DNA of 64,000 nt from Homalodisca vitripennis (taxonomy: Eukaryota; Arthropoda; Insecta; Hemiptera; Cicadellidae): positions 149,155,001-149,219,000 of the forward strand of contig NC_060212.1 in the NCBI RefSeq assembly GCF_021130785.1, in the 5' to 3' direction. Positions 36,440 through 49,069 of this stretch are shown piece after piece; position 1 is the stretch's first letter, and the number at the start of each line of letters is the position of its first letter. The notes beneath the pieces are model-generated. The model did no database searches. It worked only from the letters and a program-made list of their open reading frames with translations, and was not told where the DNA came from. The translations under genes were made by a program, and so were the position numbers.

Positions 36440-39400
36440 GTAAGTGATTGCTTGGACTTTCTCTTTTGCTTCGTCTATCGTCTGCTTGAGAATTCTTTCA
36501 GCAAAACAGGCTCATGTAGTTTACCTTTTAGGCCTAATCAAGCACATCAGGCAGTAGGGTTGACAAAAGAAATACTTTTACATGATAAAAAATACATCTC
36601 CATTATAAAACTACAAGAAATAATATGTAATTCTAGGGTAGGGTACGATAAGCGTACCCGGTTTTTTATATAAATTGGCAAACGATATTACTTAATCATA
36701 ACCATCGATATAATCAATCGATACTGATTAATTAAATAGTCTATATCAACAGCTGTACACACTTTAAAATAATACACGTAGGGTAATATTTCAATTTTAC
36801 ATAAGTAATTTTAATTATTAAAAATGGCAGTTAATTTTAGAAAACTACAAGACATTGCTTTGAAAAATGATAAGACATAAAAAAAATATATTGTTTTTGT
36901 GGCTTCAACATGTTGGACTCGTACCGAAAACCCCATTATGTGAAATTTGTGGGAAAGAAACAACTGTAACTGTGAGAGGAGCAAATATGTTCGTCTTCAG
37001 TTTTCATAATTTTTGTTATAATAATTTGATTTATCACTATAAATATTAAATTCATATTTAAATTTAAATCATATGATTGTTATTGAGAACTATAGATACT
37101 TTTATATCGATTGATAGTCTAGGATTTGAGATGCGAATATTAGGTATCGAAGACTAAATTCTTCAATATAAAAAACCGGGTCCACTTATCGTACCCTACC
37201 CTAATTCTACTTCAATTTAAGAAAATGTTTAAGTAACTGTAGTTTAAAGTAAAGTTAAGTATATTTAGTAAGTTTCGATCCCTTCGATCCCTATTCCAGC
37301 CTTATTTTGTCCGTCCTCATGGGACACTGGCATGTGTGTAAATCCCAGTATACATTTATAGAAGAATTGCAAAATATTATATGAATAATAACATTATTTT
37401 ATAGACAGACCCAGCTTTCAATGCGATAATTATTTTTTCCCAACCACCCTTTCCTCATATCCCACAGTACTAAGGCTATAATTTTGTTTTCTTTTGGTTT
37501 TCCACGTCTGGGAAATATTTAATTTCTATAGATGAAATATAATGGGACGTTGTTAATTATACTGAAAGTTGAACTAGTCTTGTATAAACCTTTATATGAG
37601 AAACACAGGAGAAGTTTTAGTATAACGGTCACACAATAATAATTCATAAGATAACTAACACGTTTTAGCTAGTTAACTGCAACATTTTTATTAAAATAGT
37701 TATAAAAGTAATATAGAACCAAATAAAAGAATTAGTAGTAATTTTGTTTTTTATTAAAGCAAAATTTAAAATTGGTCAAAAAATAGATAGATTGGATAAG
37801 ACCCAAGTTGCGTTGTATAACCGTAATGTCTCATAAGAAATGATCAACCCGTCAATCACGCTATTTTTTCTGGAAGTCGAAATGAGATGAATCACATTGA
37901 AAGGTTACTAATAAATGAAACTATACTTTTTTCTCACATCTTAAATATTTTTTTCTAAGTGGAAATTCCTTTATCGATTTTAATAAAAACCTGTCTGTTG
38001 GCATATCCAATGCAAATTGGTGCAGAGCTCCTGAGCTTTTTAAATGTACCTTTTCTATTACCTAAAATAAATAAACATGATATACAGACGTAGCGATACA
38101 CAAATTCAATGACTTGATTTATAAAGTTGAGGAATACGAGTGTTTCATCATTATTGGATATGTAATGTGATTTTCTTAAACTAAAAATTCTGTGTTTATT
38201 CCTTGACATTGCCTCAGAAAATTTTATTTTTATCATTGATATTATTTGGCAATAAATTGATCTCGGTATATGATCAATGTAATACTTCTAGTGTAATTCG
38301 CTTTTCCCTCTGTCCTTTCACAGCATAGTCATTAAAGTTGGCGTGTAGGAGAAAGCTTCCATTTTCTGGGTCAGTTGAGGTACAGAAAATCGTAGGAAGA
38401 AGATCGTAGTCAGAATTGTATTCATTCCCCATCCCTCAACACCATCGGAACCAGACCCATATCAAGCTGGTAGCAGATTGAAAGTTTTATAGAAGTAATA
38501 GCGTAACCTCATCGGTCAGAGATGAGCGATGTCTTACTTGTATGATTAGAGCTTGTACTTAAAAGGTATCGAATAATTATGAAATATTAATTAACATTAT
38601 TTTTAGTGCAAACAAATATGTACGCTCAAAATTGATTTAAGTTTTTGTTCAAACTTTTCAAAATTCCAATCATGTCAATGTATTTTTCATCTAATTTTAG
38701 TTAACTTACATAAGTTTAATAATACAATAATTTATATTGTTACTTTTTATTACAGATGGAATTGAAAGTTATTAGTTTTATCTGATTTTACAGTGCATCA
38801 ATCTGAAACGTTTAGTCCTTTGAAACTCGTAAATTTAATTAATATATAATTTCATGTATGTATTAATAATTAATATTTCAAAAAATATATTTTTTAAGTA
38901 TTAGCTGCATTAACGTTATAACATAATTTACGCGTTTTTTAAGCAGTTGATCATTCATTATTTGTATCATATGTTTCATGACAATTTTCATTAAGGGAAA
39001 AAGCAATTTTCTTCTGTTTACTTCAGTTTTAATTTTACCATTGAGTTTTTTCTGTTTGTATTTTCATGCGAACCAAGGTCAATCTCTTCATGGTTCGGGC
39101 CTTGACAAGAAATATGTCGGTGTTCAAGTCACTTTTCTATGCCTATGAAGCCGCAAATATTGTGCTGAATAATCAGGTCTGATCTTGATATTATTCAATT
39201 CTGGGATGATATGCAAAGACAGAAGTATCATCTTTTTTCATACAGGTCTTTTGGGATGTATAAAAACCTATCAGTTGAGGAGCTAAATAATTGTGGTTGT
39301 GTATGTCTGTCCTTGATTAATTATTGATCGGTAAGGTGTTAGATAAGTTTTGTCTGGTCCATCAGTATCCCATTTTATAGGTTTATTTTTCTATAGACTA

Positions 39401-42400
39401 TATACATTTTCCGATGATACATGCCTCTCAATTGAATTCAGCTGAGCAATTGAAAAAACTTATAACTAATGGTGCTATATTCGAAATGAATTGAGCCATA
39501 AATCTGTCTTCGCTATCTTTAAGGATGCTGTAAAAAAATCCTTTTTTATGCCTTGGACTTTTAAATTTCTTCTCTGCCCAAGCACCTTCCTATCCGCAGG
39601 ATATTTCTAGAAAGAAATCAGCTAATCAATCTCAACTTGAAATTTTTCAACGAAATTTCAAAGAACCTTCTTACGTGACGTATTAATTAATGATTAATTG
39701 AAATTTCAATGGTGTTTATGGCAAGTGCGTTGCAGATACGGTTTTTAAATAGCAAATTATTCGTGAATATACATTCGCGAACCAAAATTTTTGAAGACTG
39801 CAAAATAGCAAATACTCGGAAACGGTAAACATAACTTCGGCAGTATACATTGATTACTGTAGTAGTGTTTGTGAACACTAACTTACAGGACGAGATGAGC
39901 TGGATAGTATTGAACATAAAAGGCATACCAGTACCGTTAACACAACAAGAAGGAATCATGCCTCTAAATTCTCATCGTTTCTGGCACTATAAGTTCAAAA
40001 TTAAGAGAAATAAGAGTAATGTTATAAATGTGGGTTTTATTTTCAATTTCCTAATCACTGTCAATTCTTGGATAAAATCAGAAATTTAGAGAAGGGGAGC
40101 ATTGAATGTGTGTAATTACAAAGTAAATAACAAATACGCAAAAATATGAAAGAAAATCTCCACGCATGAAAGGCAAAGGGCATCGCTCATCACTGCCGGC
40201 CTACAAAGCAGTTGAAATACTTTGTCCTAATTATTAACGATTAATTAACATTTATTTATTTAGTTTTCAAATAAGATACTTCAGGATTTCAGGTCTCTCT
40301 ATATATAACATTCTTCTGTATATTTTATATCAGGATTCAAATGGTATTTACAATTATTAGATTGATCCCTATTATCGTCACATACTTTCAAAATGTACGA
40401 CTACTATATTTTTTGGAACGGTAATTCCAAACAGGAACTCTCTACTTTCCTTAATTCAATCTGATTGGTCAGAAAACAAGTTCAGAATTAGAAATATAGA
40501 GTTTTGTGGTAGTTTATTAGTGTTATTTTATTCATTGGACTTGGTTATATAAAACCAGATAAATATTCTGGAACTAGAATCCTTGTTACCATGAACAAAC
40601 CTTTTACTTTAATAACCCTACTAAGCATAGATTTTAGAGGTTTTAAAACAATACATCAATAATAATTACATTATCTTGATTCCTCCATTAATTTAAGTAT
40701 TTATTAAGACAGTCCTAACCCCTAATATCCCTAATTTTGCTATCGATAAACTGACAAAATTAAATTGTATAACAAATGTTTTCATATATATTTAGAGAAT
40801 TACAGTATTCAAACTAGGTAAAATGTAATAATGGATTACAGTATTCATAAATAATTATCTAGAGTAATAATCATTTAATAATATTAGAAACTCACGTGAA
40901 TATTTTCAATGTATGGCCTATAGAAAGTTTAAGTCAGTTATTAATCAATGGCCTGGAAACTTTTCCTTACTGTTCGTCTTGGGACCAAAAATTCTATTCA
41001 GTCTGAACACTCAAAAATAAATTAACTATAATTTTTGAATTGTTGATCCAACTCCAGCGAAGACTGTTGACTGACATGTGATCTAGAGAACCTTTTGCAC
41101 TCTGCTACTTATTAAGTAGTCCCCCAGGAAATTCGTAAAAGGCACATATTATACGCAAATTTCCAAATTATAACATACGAGGTGATTGATTTTCTAGATA
41201 TGCAATACTTTTCCACATCCTTTTCGTTCAGATAATAACATACAAATATTAGTAAGTCCAAATATGTACACTCAGAAAACGGCCTCGTAATCATGTAAAG
41301 AAAACATGTTATAAACCTGGAAGCTGGAAATCTTTAAAAGCAAGGTATACCACTAATTGTAAGCTGTTATTAAAAGCTTTAATACATAATAAATAATCCA
41401 AAAAGGGTAATAAAAAGAGTACGTTGTTCCTTAGCTATAACAAAATCTCAAAATATTTCAAGTTAGTCTCACGAAACGGTCATTGAACCGGGTTTAAGTT
41501 GCTTTACACTGCAGCCCTTATTTATTTGGCTTGTAGGATCCTGTCCACGTATTCATGTATCTGACGTAATGGATTTTTATTAGGTTCTTCAGCTTTCGAA
41601 AAAATTATATGAAATGAAATGATGTTAAACATTTCAGTGGAATTCGGATGGTACATTGTGTCTTTTCACAGAGGAAAAACGTGAACCACCGAAGGGTGCG
41701 GATCTTAGCACTTCTGCACGAGCACTCCCAGCCCAAATTTTCGGACTACTGTAATTGTCTATCATCGACTGTGTTCGCAATGTGCATCGATCACTTGTAT
41801 TACTTTACATTAAAAGCTAGTTTCAGCTTCGTCCCTTGCTGTTACAAATTAAAATTGGAAAGAAAATGTATGATGGAGTCCAACTGTTCACAAATATCTT
41901 TAAAATATACAATATTCATTAAAATAAGTCGCCGCCTTCGCAGCATTTTTCATCCCAATACACTTGGCCGTGATTTCATGGGTTTAAATATGGAAATTAC
42001 TGGACACTGTTACATTTATGAAATTAAGCAAACTTTTTAAAATGTCCATCCATATTTAAGCCTCGCTATCCAATATTTACGAAACATTTTGAGTTCTCTT
42101 GGATGATTAAAAAAATGTTTTAACCGTTTTAGTCATACATAAAAAACTTATCCCTATTCGTATTTGTAATGATTTACTAGTTCTGACCGTGATAAGAACT
42201 ATCATTAAAATCATTAAGGTTTTTTTTTCAAAGTCATTTCTTAGTGAGCATCTACGTAAGAGATAAGACAGACATGTGATAAGTCAGTCAGTCGTTTTAG
42301 GTTTAAATATATATTTTATACTAGCAGGTTTAGCATCTGTATAATCACTGCTAGTTCGATGGGATTTATATTTCCAAAACCCATGTTGAGTTCTTTTTCT

Positions 42401-45063
42401 TGCCACGATCATGAAAATAAGTACATACTTATGGCCATTGTAATCACTCCGATCTTAGTATTTTTTTGTTTCACTGCTGATTTTGCCTCTTTCTCGATTA
42501 AGAAATTATATACACATGGACAGCTCTGAGAAGCCTACATTTGTCAAAATACAAATAGTTTATGTTTTATAATAGTATTTAAATGCATAGTAAAAATTAA
42601 ACTAAGCATTGTCTCATATCCACACTACTAGCAGTTACCCGCTTCTTTCTCACTGAATTAAGTAGGCGTTACACGTGTATTATCATTGCTGTTTTGAGAG
42701 AATTATATTTCCGACGCCATTGCTGAGATTTTCTGGGAAGTCAAAAAGGCTTGTATTTATGTCCATTTTCATTTAATTTACTTTCTTCTTAGTATTTTTG
42801 TTCCATACCTGATTTTGCCCCAAGAAATTATATACGATCAGAGGAGCCTACTTCTGTCAAAAGTGAACTAATTTGAGTTTTATATTAGTAAAATTCAGAC
42901 AGTAATATTTCGTTTTATATATAATACTTAATACTTACTAAAAATTTAAAGTTAAAAGTACGTTAACAATGACACTGAGCGTTTCTTTCCTTGTAAATTG
43001 AAAAACCTTGTTAATATCTTAGAACATTCATAGATGAAATTAGTACATTATTTCTCAGCCTCAGCGTTGGAGACGTTCGCGGACAACATCCTGGCCTGGA
43101 GAGTGACTACGAGTGGACCATTCTCTACCACCTTCTATTTCGATATAGGGAAAGTGGAGAGGTAATTATTCCCAGGAAATTTTAAACCCCTAAATTTACT
43201 CGTTTGCATTTAGCCGGACGTACACAAAGATTAGTAGGAGAGACTCCGCTTAATTTTCATCCAATTAAATTTTGTAGTGACTAATTTGAAATATAACAAT
43301 ACGTTTAAACGGCTCGACCGTATAGTTTACAATATTAATAAACTAGTTTCACAATTTCCTTATACAATTTTTTCCCTAGTACACTAATTGAGTTCACTAC
43401 CGGCTGCAAAAATATGTAAATAAAAAACTACATTATCTAGTTGCAAACATCTATTGATTTTTATGTGGCAGAAGGTATTCCCTCTTTTCGATCACTACAA
43501 TTAATTGTTTGTCTGATCGTTCGTGAAGACTGAATGCATAGAAAATTGCTTTTCTGTCTTTTATTTATTTTCTGCAGGATACTTAAGAACGAATAAATTT
43601 AGCTATAGAATTGAAATGTTGCATTTAAATTCATTTCTACAGTACATAGCCATCATTGTTTCCTATGATGATACATATCCCAGTACAGTATTTTGCAGAG
43701 CGTAGCGTAGCCTAATTACGTGCAGGATATCTTGAAGACAATTTAATCTGTAAACTATAAATATTGCATATAACTTTACTTGTATAAAGAACAGTGCATC
43801 CTGATGATGATACATATCCCTCTATAGGATGTGACCGAGCATCATTTATGACTATTACTCAGAGGGTTGGAAAATGTATTTTCTTTCTTTCTACAGGATA
43901 CCTCGATTATGAAATTAGCTATAGACTACCACTATCACTTGTAACTTTAGCAAAGATGTTTCACGAAACGAGAACTAGCGTGCCTCTTCCTTGCTTATAT
44001 TAGAAAAACAAGTTTTCTGACAAAAGTCAGAGTTATATCCCATTCTTAAAAATATATCACGTCATGCAAGGAAATATGACCTAATCATCGTTAATTCTAT
44101 AAACTTGTACAAAACCATCATCAAGTTTAGATTTTTTACATAGCTATTTGTAATCTTCATGTCAAATTAGGACGAGAGTGATTTAAGCCACATTATTTTT
44201 AAAGAGAAGACAGTCACCTTTTGAGCCTTATTCTGCCCGCTGTCATGAGCCATTGGCATGTGAGAGGATATTATCAAACAGAAGAAAGAGGAAAGTCAAT
44301 ACAGTATAAGATCGATGGCACTGATAAAAAGTGCAACGGTCACAGGCAGAATTTAATTCCTCCACGATAATACAGTTGGAGAACAAATTCGGTTACATAC
44401 ATGTTTTTATTTAATCTATCGATTATATTATATTACAGTGATTTCAATAAATTGGTCTGATATTAAATATTGTTCAATTGGATCTAAGAATTAACGGTTT
44501 CAAGTACAGGTGAAAGGTTTCGCACCAAAGTTTGGCCATTGAATAGTAAGGCAAAGTCTGAACTGAGGAATTTTTATCGTGCCCCTTAGTAAGGTTTTTT
44601 CCGCAGTTGCCTAAAGAAAGATTCGTTATATAATTGAGGTTTGATACATAAACGTTACTCTACTATACAATAGGGCAAATTTCCGTCATTTGGTTTCTTA
44701 ACTATACTGGAGCGAAGATGGATATTCACACCTACGTATATATTTTCTTGGTCGGACCAAGAACGCAAACTGAAACTACTCCATGGAAAATATAACTCAT
44801 TGGGACAGACTTTTCTAAGCTTGTTGCCGGAAGAATAATGGTGTAGTTCAACTATATTTTCATGTTAAAGTAAAATAGGAATATGTATATATGAAAATTG
44901 GGTTCTGTATAACCAAAATCACCTCCAAGAAAGCTTATCGTAATTATTTCTTGTTTTCAGAATACTAACTCTCTGGTTGGTTTGTAAAATGGAACATTTT
45001 CCATTACCCACCATTTTGCTATCGAAACCATGCACATATTTTCATAAAACTATATCAAAGTAG
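36386..45063 (+). CDS. Candidate four-exon protein gene, product not recognised
   Basis: Assembled from splice signals: 36386-36439, 41672-41750, 43059-43161 and, tentatively, 44961-45063. Exon 1 begins at an ATG with G at -3, encodes MSVLPAVIDCLNGSIDYS and ends at a perfect GTAAGT donor in phase 0. Exon 2 starts in phase 0 after 'cttttcacag' and ends with one spare base. Exon 3 supplies the two bases that complete a Ser codon and leaves two spare bases, which exon 4 completes as Arg. All four joins keep one frame, giving 112 residues. Exons 2 and 3 are clearly GC-richer than their introns. No signal peptide or known domain is seen; exon 2 is basic and exon 3 has a strand-like TTSGPFSTTFYFDIG. 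The last exon is the weakest part, and the gene may continue beyond it. Confidence 0.55.
36636..37201 (+). mobile_element. Merlin-derived non-autonomous element with TIRs and 8-bp target duplication
   Basis: Left and right ends are inverted repeats of about 36 bases (36636-36671 and 37166-37201). They begin GGGTAGGGTACGATAAG and share ACCCGGTTTTTTATAT, with about three mismatches. Immediately outside, TAATTCTA occurs at 36628-36635 and at 37202-37209. An exact 8-bp target duplication is within the 8-9 bp range known for Merlin transposons. The interior carries a transposase N-terminus (36824-36990), so this is an internally deleted derivative and not an unrelated MITE. Its position in intron 1 implies a tolerated insertion. 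Confidence 0.88.
36824..36990 (+). pseudogene. Merlin transposase N-terminal fragment
   Basis: ATG at 36824 starts MAVNFRKLQDIALKNDKT, then a frameshift in an A-run, then ILFLWLQHVGLVPKTPLC and EICGKETTV. The 'WLQ..GLVP...C..CGKE' pattern with its CxxCG knuckle is like the N-terminus of Merlin-type transposases. Similarity ends near 36990, and the catalytic region is deleted. The element cannot encode an enzyme. Confidence 0.6.
37296..37345 (+). repeat. Short dispersed repeat Z, copy 1
   Basis: 'gccttattttgtccgtcctc' followed by 'atgggacactggcatgtg' resembles 44224-44265, which reads 'gccttattctgcccgctgtc' then 'atgagccattggcatgtg'. Both lie on the plus strand. Confidence 0.6.
38329..38485 (-). 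repeat. Dispersed repeat Y, copy 2
   Basis: Inverted relative to 34175-34325, about 4 kb away. The shared edge is 'attaaagttggcgtgt'. The pair brackets exon 1 and the Merlin-derived element. Confidence 0.7.
41672..41750 (+). CDS. Candidate gene, coding exon 2
   Basis: Preceded by the pyrimidine-rich acceptor 'gtgtcttttcacag' and followed by GTAATT at 41751. It encodes RKNVNHRRVRILALLHEHSQ and then PKFSDY, plus one base of the next codon. The open frame extends from 41648 to 42040, but composition drops to background after the donor, so I end the exon at 41750. Confidence 0.55.
41751..43058 (+). other. Intron 2 of the candidate gene
   Basis: About 1.3 kb. The right half is made of head-repeat copies (42317-43010); the left part is plain AT-rich DNA. 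Confidence 0.5.
42317..43010 (+). repeat. Head-repeat family, two diverged tandem copies
   Basis: The first copy starts near 'actagcaggtttagcatctg' (42321). The second starts near 'actagcagttacccgcttct' (42627). Each then runs through the family words around 'tatatttcc', 'gccattgctgag' or 'cccatgttgag', 'gattttgcc' and 'cttctgtcaaaa'. The second copy shares 'acgttaacaatgacactg' with 16740-16760. Confidence 0.65.
43059..43161 (+). CDS. Candidate gene, coding exon 3
   Basis: The strongest single coding signal in the window: 33 stop-free codons in a sharply GC-richer island, between 'ttatttctcag' and GTAATT. It reads LETFADNILAWRVTTSGPF, then STTFYFDIGKVE. Its start phase exactly complements exon 2. 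Confidence 0.6.
43500..43990 (+). repeat. Diverged tandem copies of a SINE-tail-like repeat
   Basis: Two related stretches share 'ttttctgcaggatac' or 'tttctacaggatacc', 'agctatagaattgaaat' or 'agctatagactacca', and 'gatgatacatatccc'. The words resemble those in the SINE-associated copies near 58700 and 61200. Open frames here are not considered coding. Confidence 0.4.
44221..44270 (+). repeat. Short dispersed repeat Z, copy 2
   Basis: Matches 37296-37345. A 46-codon open stretch beginning at this repeat after an AG is therefore unlikely to be a host exon. Confidence 0.55.
44961..45063 (+). CDS. Candidate gene, possible terminal exon 4
   Basis: Follows the best acceptor in the region, 'tatttcttgttttcag'. 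It starts in the phase exon 3 requires, encodes 33 codons including MEHFPLPTILLSKPC, and stops at TAG 45061-45063. AATAAA signals follow within about 140 bases. Composition is less convincing than exons 2 and 3. A rival acceptor at 44711-44712 is also in phase and gives 19 codons to a TGA at 44771. Confidence 0.3.
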
Positions 45064-45180
45064 ATAAGGTAAATTAAGGACACAAAACTACAAGGCATTT
45101 AGTTTTAGGTGCACTGAACACCAATCACGTCACTGACTTGACTAACATTGACATTCCACTTTGTTTTAATTCTTAGGATA

Positions 45181-45202
45181 AATAAAAGTGTAATACAATA
45201 AA
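45181..45202 (+). terminator. Possible polyadenylation signals of the candidate gene
   Basis: AATAAA at 45181-45186 and 45197-45202, about 120-140 bases after the proposed stop. The hexamer is common by chance in DNA this AT-rich. Confidence 0.25.
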
Positions 45203-45284
45203 ATATCTTATCATTGTTCTTAGTTCGTATACACAAATATTAACTCTTTGATTTCTCCTAGCATCACGGTTTCTCATATGACCA

Positions 45285-45496
45285 ATGTAAAAAGGATTCG
45301 CTAATGCTTAGCCCGATCCTATAGATTTACATGCACCAAAATCAAATGTATGGTTGCCTTTATAAAAATAAAGCTTCATGCAAAATTTCGAAGTGGAGAT
45401 ACAACAGGAAAGTCAGAAAACATGAAAAAATTTTATAGCCTCGGGTTTTAGGCTATAAAATCCAATTATATATATATATTTATATATATATGGCAA

Positions 45497-45536
<40 letters not shown>

Positions 45537-45640
45537 TTAAATTTGTATAAATGGCACTAGCCTAATTTAATTTCAATAAACATTGAATCGTAAAAAGTAC
45601 TTGCTCCGCCGGGACAAGTATATAAACTAATTGTTTACAT
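45285..45640 (-). repeat. SINE-related copy with hairpin and (TA)n tract
   Basis: The right part, 'attaaatttgtataaatggc' to 'acttgctccgccggg', matches the SINE body at 58825-58900 but its tRNA-like head is truncated. The left part, 'aagcttcatgcaaaatttcg', resembles 61275-61300. Between them lie a perfect 12-bp-arm hairpin (45430-45441 with 45450-45461) and a TA tract (45466-45533). Confidence 0.55.
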
Positions 45641-48126
45641 ATTTATTACTCAATATAATTTTAAACTTGTACTTATAATCTACATAGAAATTTTTTGACA
45701 GTTAGTTTATAAAAAATTACTATTTAGATTATAATTACAAGTTTAAATTATACTGAGTTCACCAAATTATTGTTTGAATTAATATTTGGATCGCATTAAA
45801 TATCCTACGGCTAGTAATGAAAATACTATGTCAATACCTACTCAATTACGTGTATACAATTTTTAGAAGATTAGGTTAAATTACATGTTTATAATTATGA
45901 GCTAGAACAGTTAAAACAACACATTTACATAATTCGTTGGTTAAATTTCACTTAAATATCTTCAGTTTGATTAAATCACGTTCAAAGTCTAAATGAAATG
46001 ATTCTCTGCAATGACGTCACCAAAATCCTTAAGCTTCTTTCATAATTACGTTTCAAATTCTGCACCAGCTTGATGATACCACTTGTGATGATTAGCTCGC
46101 TTTTATACTTACAAAGTTATTTATTTGTAAAATTACTTGATATAGTGGAATCGAAAAACTAAACTACATGTATGTCGACTTATTAAGCCACATTACTGGT
46201 AGCTTATATGTTGTTGGTTATGCTAATGATATTATCTTTACTTCATATGTTATTCGTCATAAAATACCTATAAAGCCCTTTCTACAAATATTACATGTTT
46301 CAATAAAAACCCATTATTAACAACTTCTAACGTAGCGATCTTTAAATTTAAAATATGCACTATCAAAGATAAAAAGCAAAACAACAAATAAGATGTTTGT
46401 GAAATAGCTGTTTTCACTAACAACTGCACAAGGAAAGTGTAATATATATTAAATAGGTCTTATTAGACCTATATAACGTAAATATTTCTATGCATTGATG
46501 AATGTAAAATTATTATTACGATAAATTAGTTTAATCGATAATCATTTGCATGTAAAGCACAATAATCAAATCGCTTTCCTAAAGAATAATTTCTTTTACA
46601 TCATATAACTTGTTTTGAATGTATGGAAATAGACAGAATAAAAAGTATTGTGCGAGGTAGCACCGTTAAAACTATTCCTTTCATCTTGTTACCTCCTTTT
46701 CCCCTTTTCCTTGTATGATTCTGGTGTTGTAAAAATACACCACTTTTCCGGCTGAGCATAATAGATGTATATACCATTATTCTCTGTTTGTTTTATTGTG
46801 TTAGCTATTGCATACAAACAAGAGGTATTTTTATTCATAAAAGTATAAAATTTGTATTTAAACAGTTTATTAGAAAACTTCAATAATAATATTTTCGGGT
46901 AATATTTAATTCAAACCTTAGTTGTAATAATGTGTGTGAGGCATTAACACTTACCGAGAATTTCCCGTGTGAAATAAATAAGATATAATGATAAATAATA
47001 GAAAAGCTTATATGTTTCTTGCATTTGTATTTTCACTGTATCTTATTAGACATATTTTTACTTCAACAAACAAGTGTTCATATCCAATTTGTACTAATAT
47101 TTTCCATATATTTTTATTTAAAAGGTTCTAGGTAACATTCTGAATTAGATTAAACAATGGATAACAACGTTTTATTTATTAACTAACACCTCAGACTAAT
47201 AAAATAACAAAAACTAAACGTCATCTTTTCACGGTAGCTATTAAATAAATAAATCTATATTTACATGGCAATGCCTACTGAGTATTTTCCACAAATTACA
47301 CAATACTGCATTTGGGTTATAAACCAATCTGTCCATTAAATATTCCGTCTGATGTCAAAAACTCTGTTTGGTTAGTATTTTTTTTTTTTAGTATAAACAT
47401 TTTGAAACAGTGTATGTTTGTTTTATGTGTCTTGTCTAAGAGATAAGCTTGTTATAGGTTGATATATTTATTGTAATACCAATATTATTTCATTCATTAT
47501 AAACAGTTAATTTAATTTATGGGAAACTGCGTAAATAATTATAATTATGAAACGAAAATATTTAGAAAAACTAATTGATTTATAGTGTTCTTGAATAAGT
47601 GAAATGGAATAATAAACAAGGCCTCTTCACAAATTATTTAGATTTGTTTCTGGTTTTCAAAATTTACAAAATCTATTTCAGAGTTATATTTTGAATGTTT
47701 CATCACTGGTTGAAGAACTTTCCACAATATAATATTGAAAACGATGTATATGTAAATTACAATATAAGTTTAGAACCACAAGCTAACAAGATGATTACAA
47801 CAAGTTATTTCAATATTGTATTATACAAATCTCCGTATTATTAAATTTTTATCAACGTAATGCAAGTTAACAATACAAGTATATATGTAAATTTGTAGAC
47901 CAATATTGATAAAAATACAAATCTAATTAAAATTATAGGATCTCCTAAACCTCATCTACACACTACTTCTAAGTACAAGCATATTTTCGTAGTTTTAACT
48001 GTTAGTTTATTTGTCATAATTTCAGTTTGTATAATACTATGATCATGGAATACGGTAAAATAAGTAAAAGTTACTTCATTTATTTCAATGAAAGTGTTAT
48101 ATCACAATATTATAGTAATGTGTTGT

Positions 48127-48184
<58 letters not shown>

Positions 48185-48955
48185 GGATATATGTATTAAA
48201 AGGATACTTTATGGTTTACACAATACTAAAATGGAATATGACTTATAGACTCAAATAAGTAACACATTGATTTTTTATTATATTTCCAAAAAAGTAATTA
48301 TTTTTACCACACTTTGCATATTGTTTACAGCATTAATGATAAAAATATAATTAAATTTTACAACGTTAGTTTCATAATTTATATATTTTTGTACAATAAA
48401 TGGCGTTTAATGTAATCATTCAAAATTTTTTTGGCTTGATACTAATTTTTATGAAAATTATTTCATATGTACTGATGACTTTTGGAAAGTATCAGAAGTA
48501 GAAAGCGGTGAGCCAGAATTTGCCATTGATGTTCCTTATATTAGTTAAAAAGCCACTATTGTATCTATAACTATTTCTATAACGAGCAAAATGTTTTATT
48601 TAGAGAATTTTATCTCTTACGTTCAGTTATATACGTATTGTTAATAACATTTATTCAAATAAGAGTATGTAACACATATTTTAATAGAGAGATTCGTAGT
48701 TTTTTCCAAACTTAAAAATATTGTGTTCGATCATATATCAACCATTGGATACTAGAAAAAACTAAATCCAGGCATACATTTCTAAAAATAAAATTCCATA
48801 CATTATTGAAATACAATTTATAAAAAGCGCTATAGCTATGTGAATGTGTGATTTTTAACAGTTCTTTATTTTCGTCTCAGATTTTTTTCTAGTAAAAATA
48901 ACCAATCTAATTTACATATCAACATATCTACTTTAATAGATCGCTTCTTTAAGAT
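45641..48955. other. AT-rich spacer, no gene seen
   Basis: Nothing recognised apart from a (TA)n tract at 48130-48179. Short frames such as 46689-46883 have no motif. Confidence 0.4.
48130..48179. repeat. (TA)n microsatellite
   Basis: Fifty bases of pure TA. Confidence 0.95.
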
Positions 48956-49069
48956 AAAGTTAGGACAAAAGTCCGCAATCAGAGGCAATCGGTCGATACT
49001 CGTGGCGGGGCGAGGCGGTGCCTTGTCGGTGGGGGAGGGCTGCTCCTGGCGTGTGGAGGTTCAGAAGCA

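Larger units (their letters stand above)
36440..41671 (+). other. Intron 1 of the candidate gene
   Basis: About 5.2 kb, AT-rich. It holds the Merlin-derived element (36636-37201), a short dispersed repeat (37296-37345) and dispersed repeat Y copy 2 (38329-38485). The remainder (38486-41671) shows only short AT-rich frames with no motif. Confidence 0.5.

Noticed and set aside
44213..44360. Open stretch after 'aagacag' in phase with exon 3
   Set aside because: Its start coincides with dispersed repeat Z, also present at 37296, so it is probably repeat sequence.
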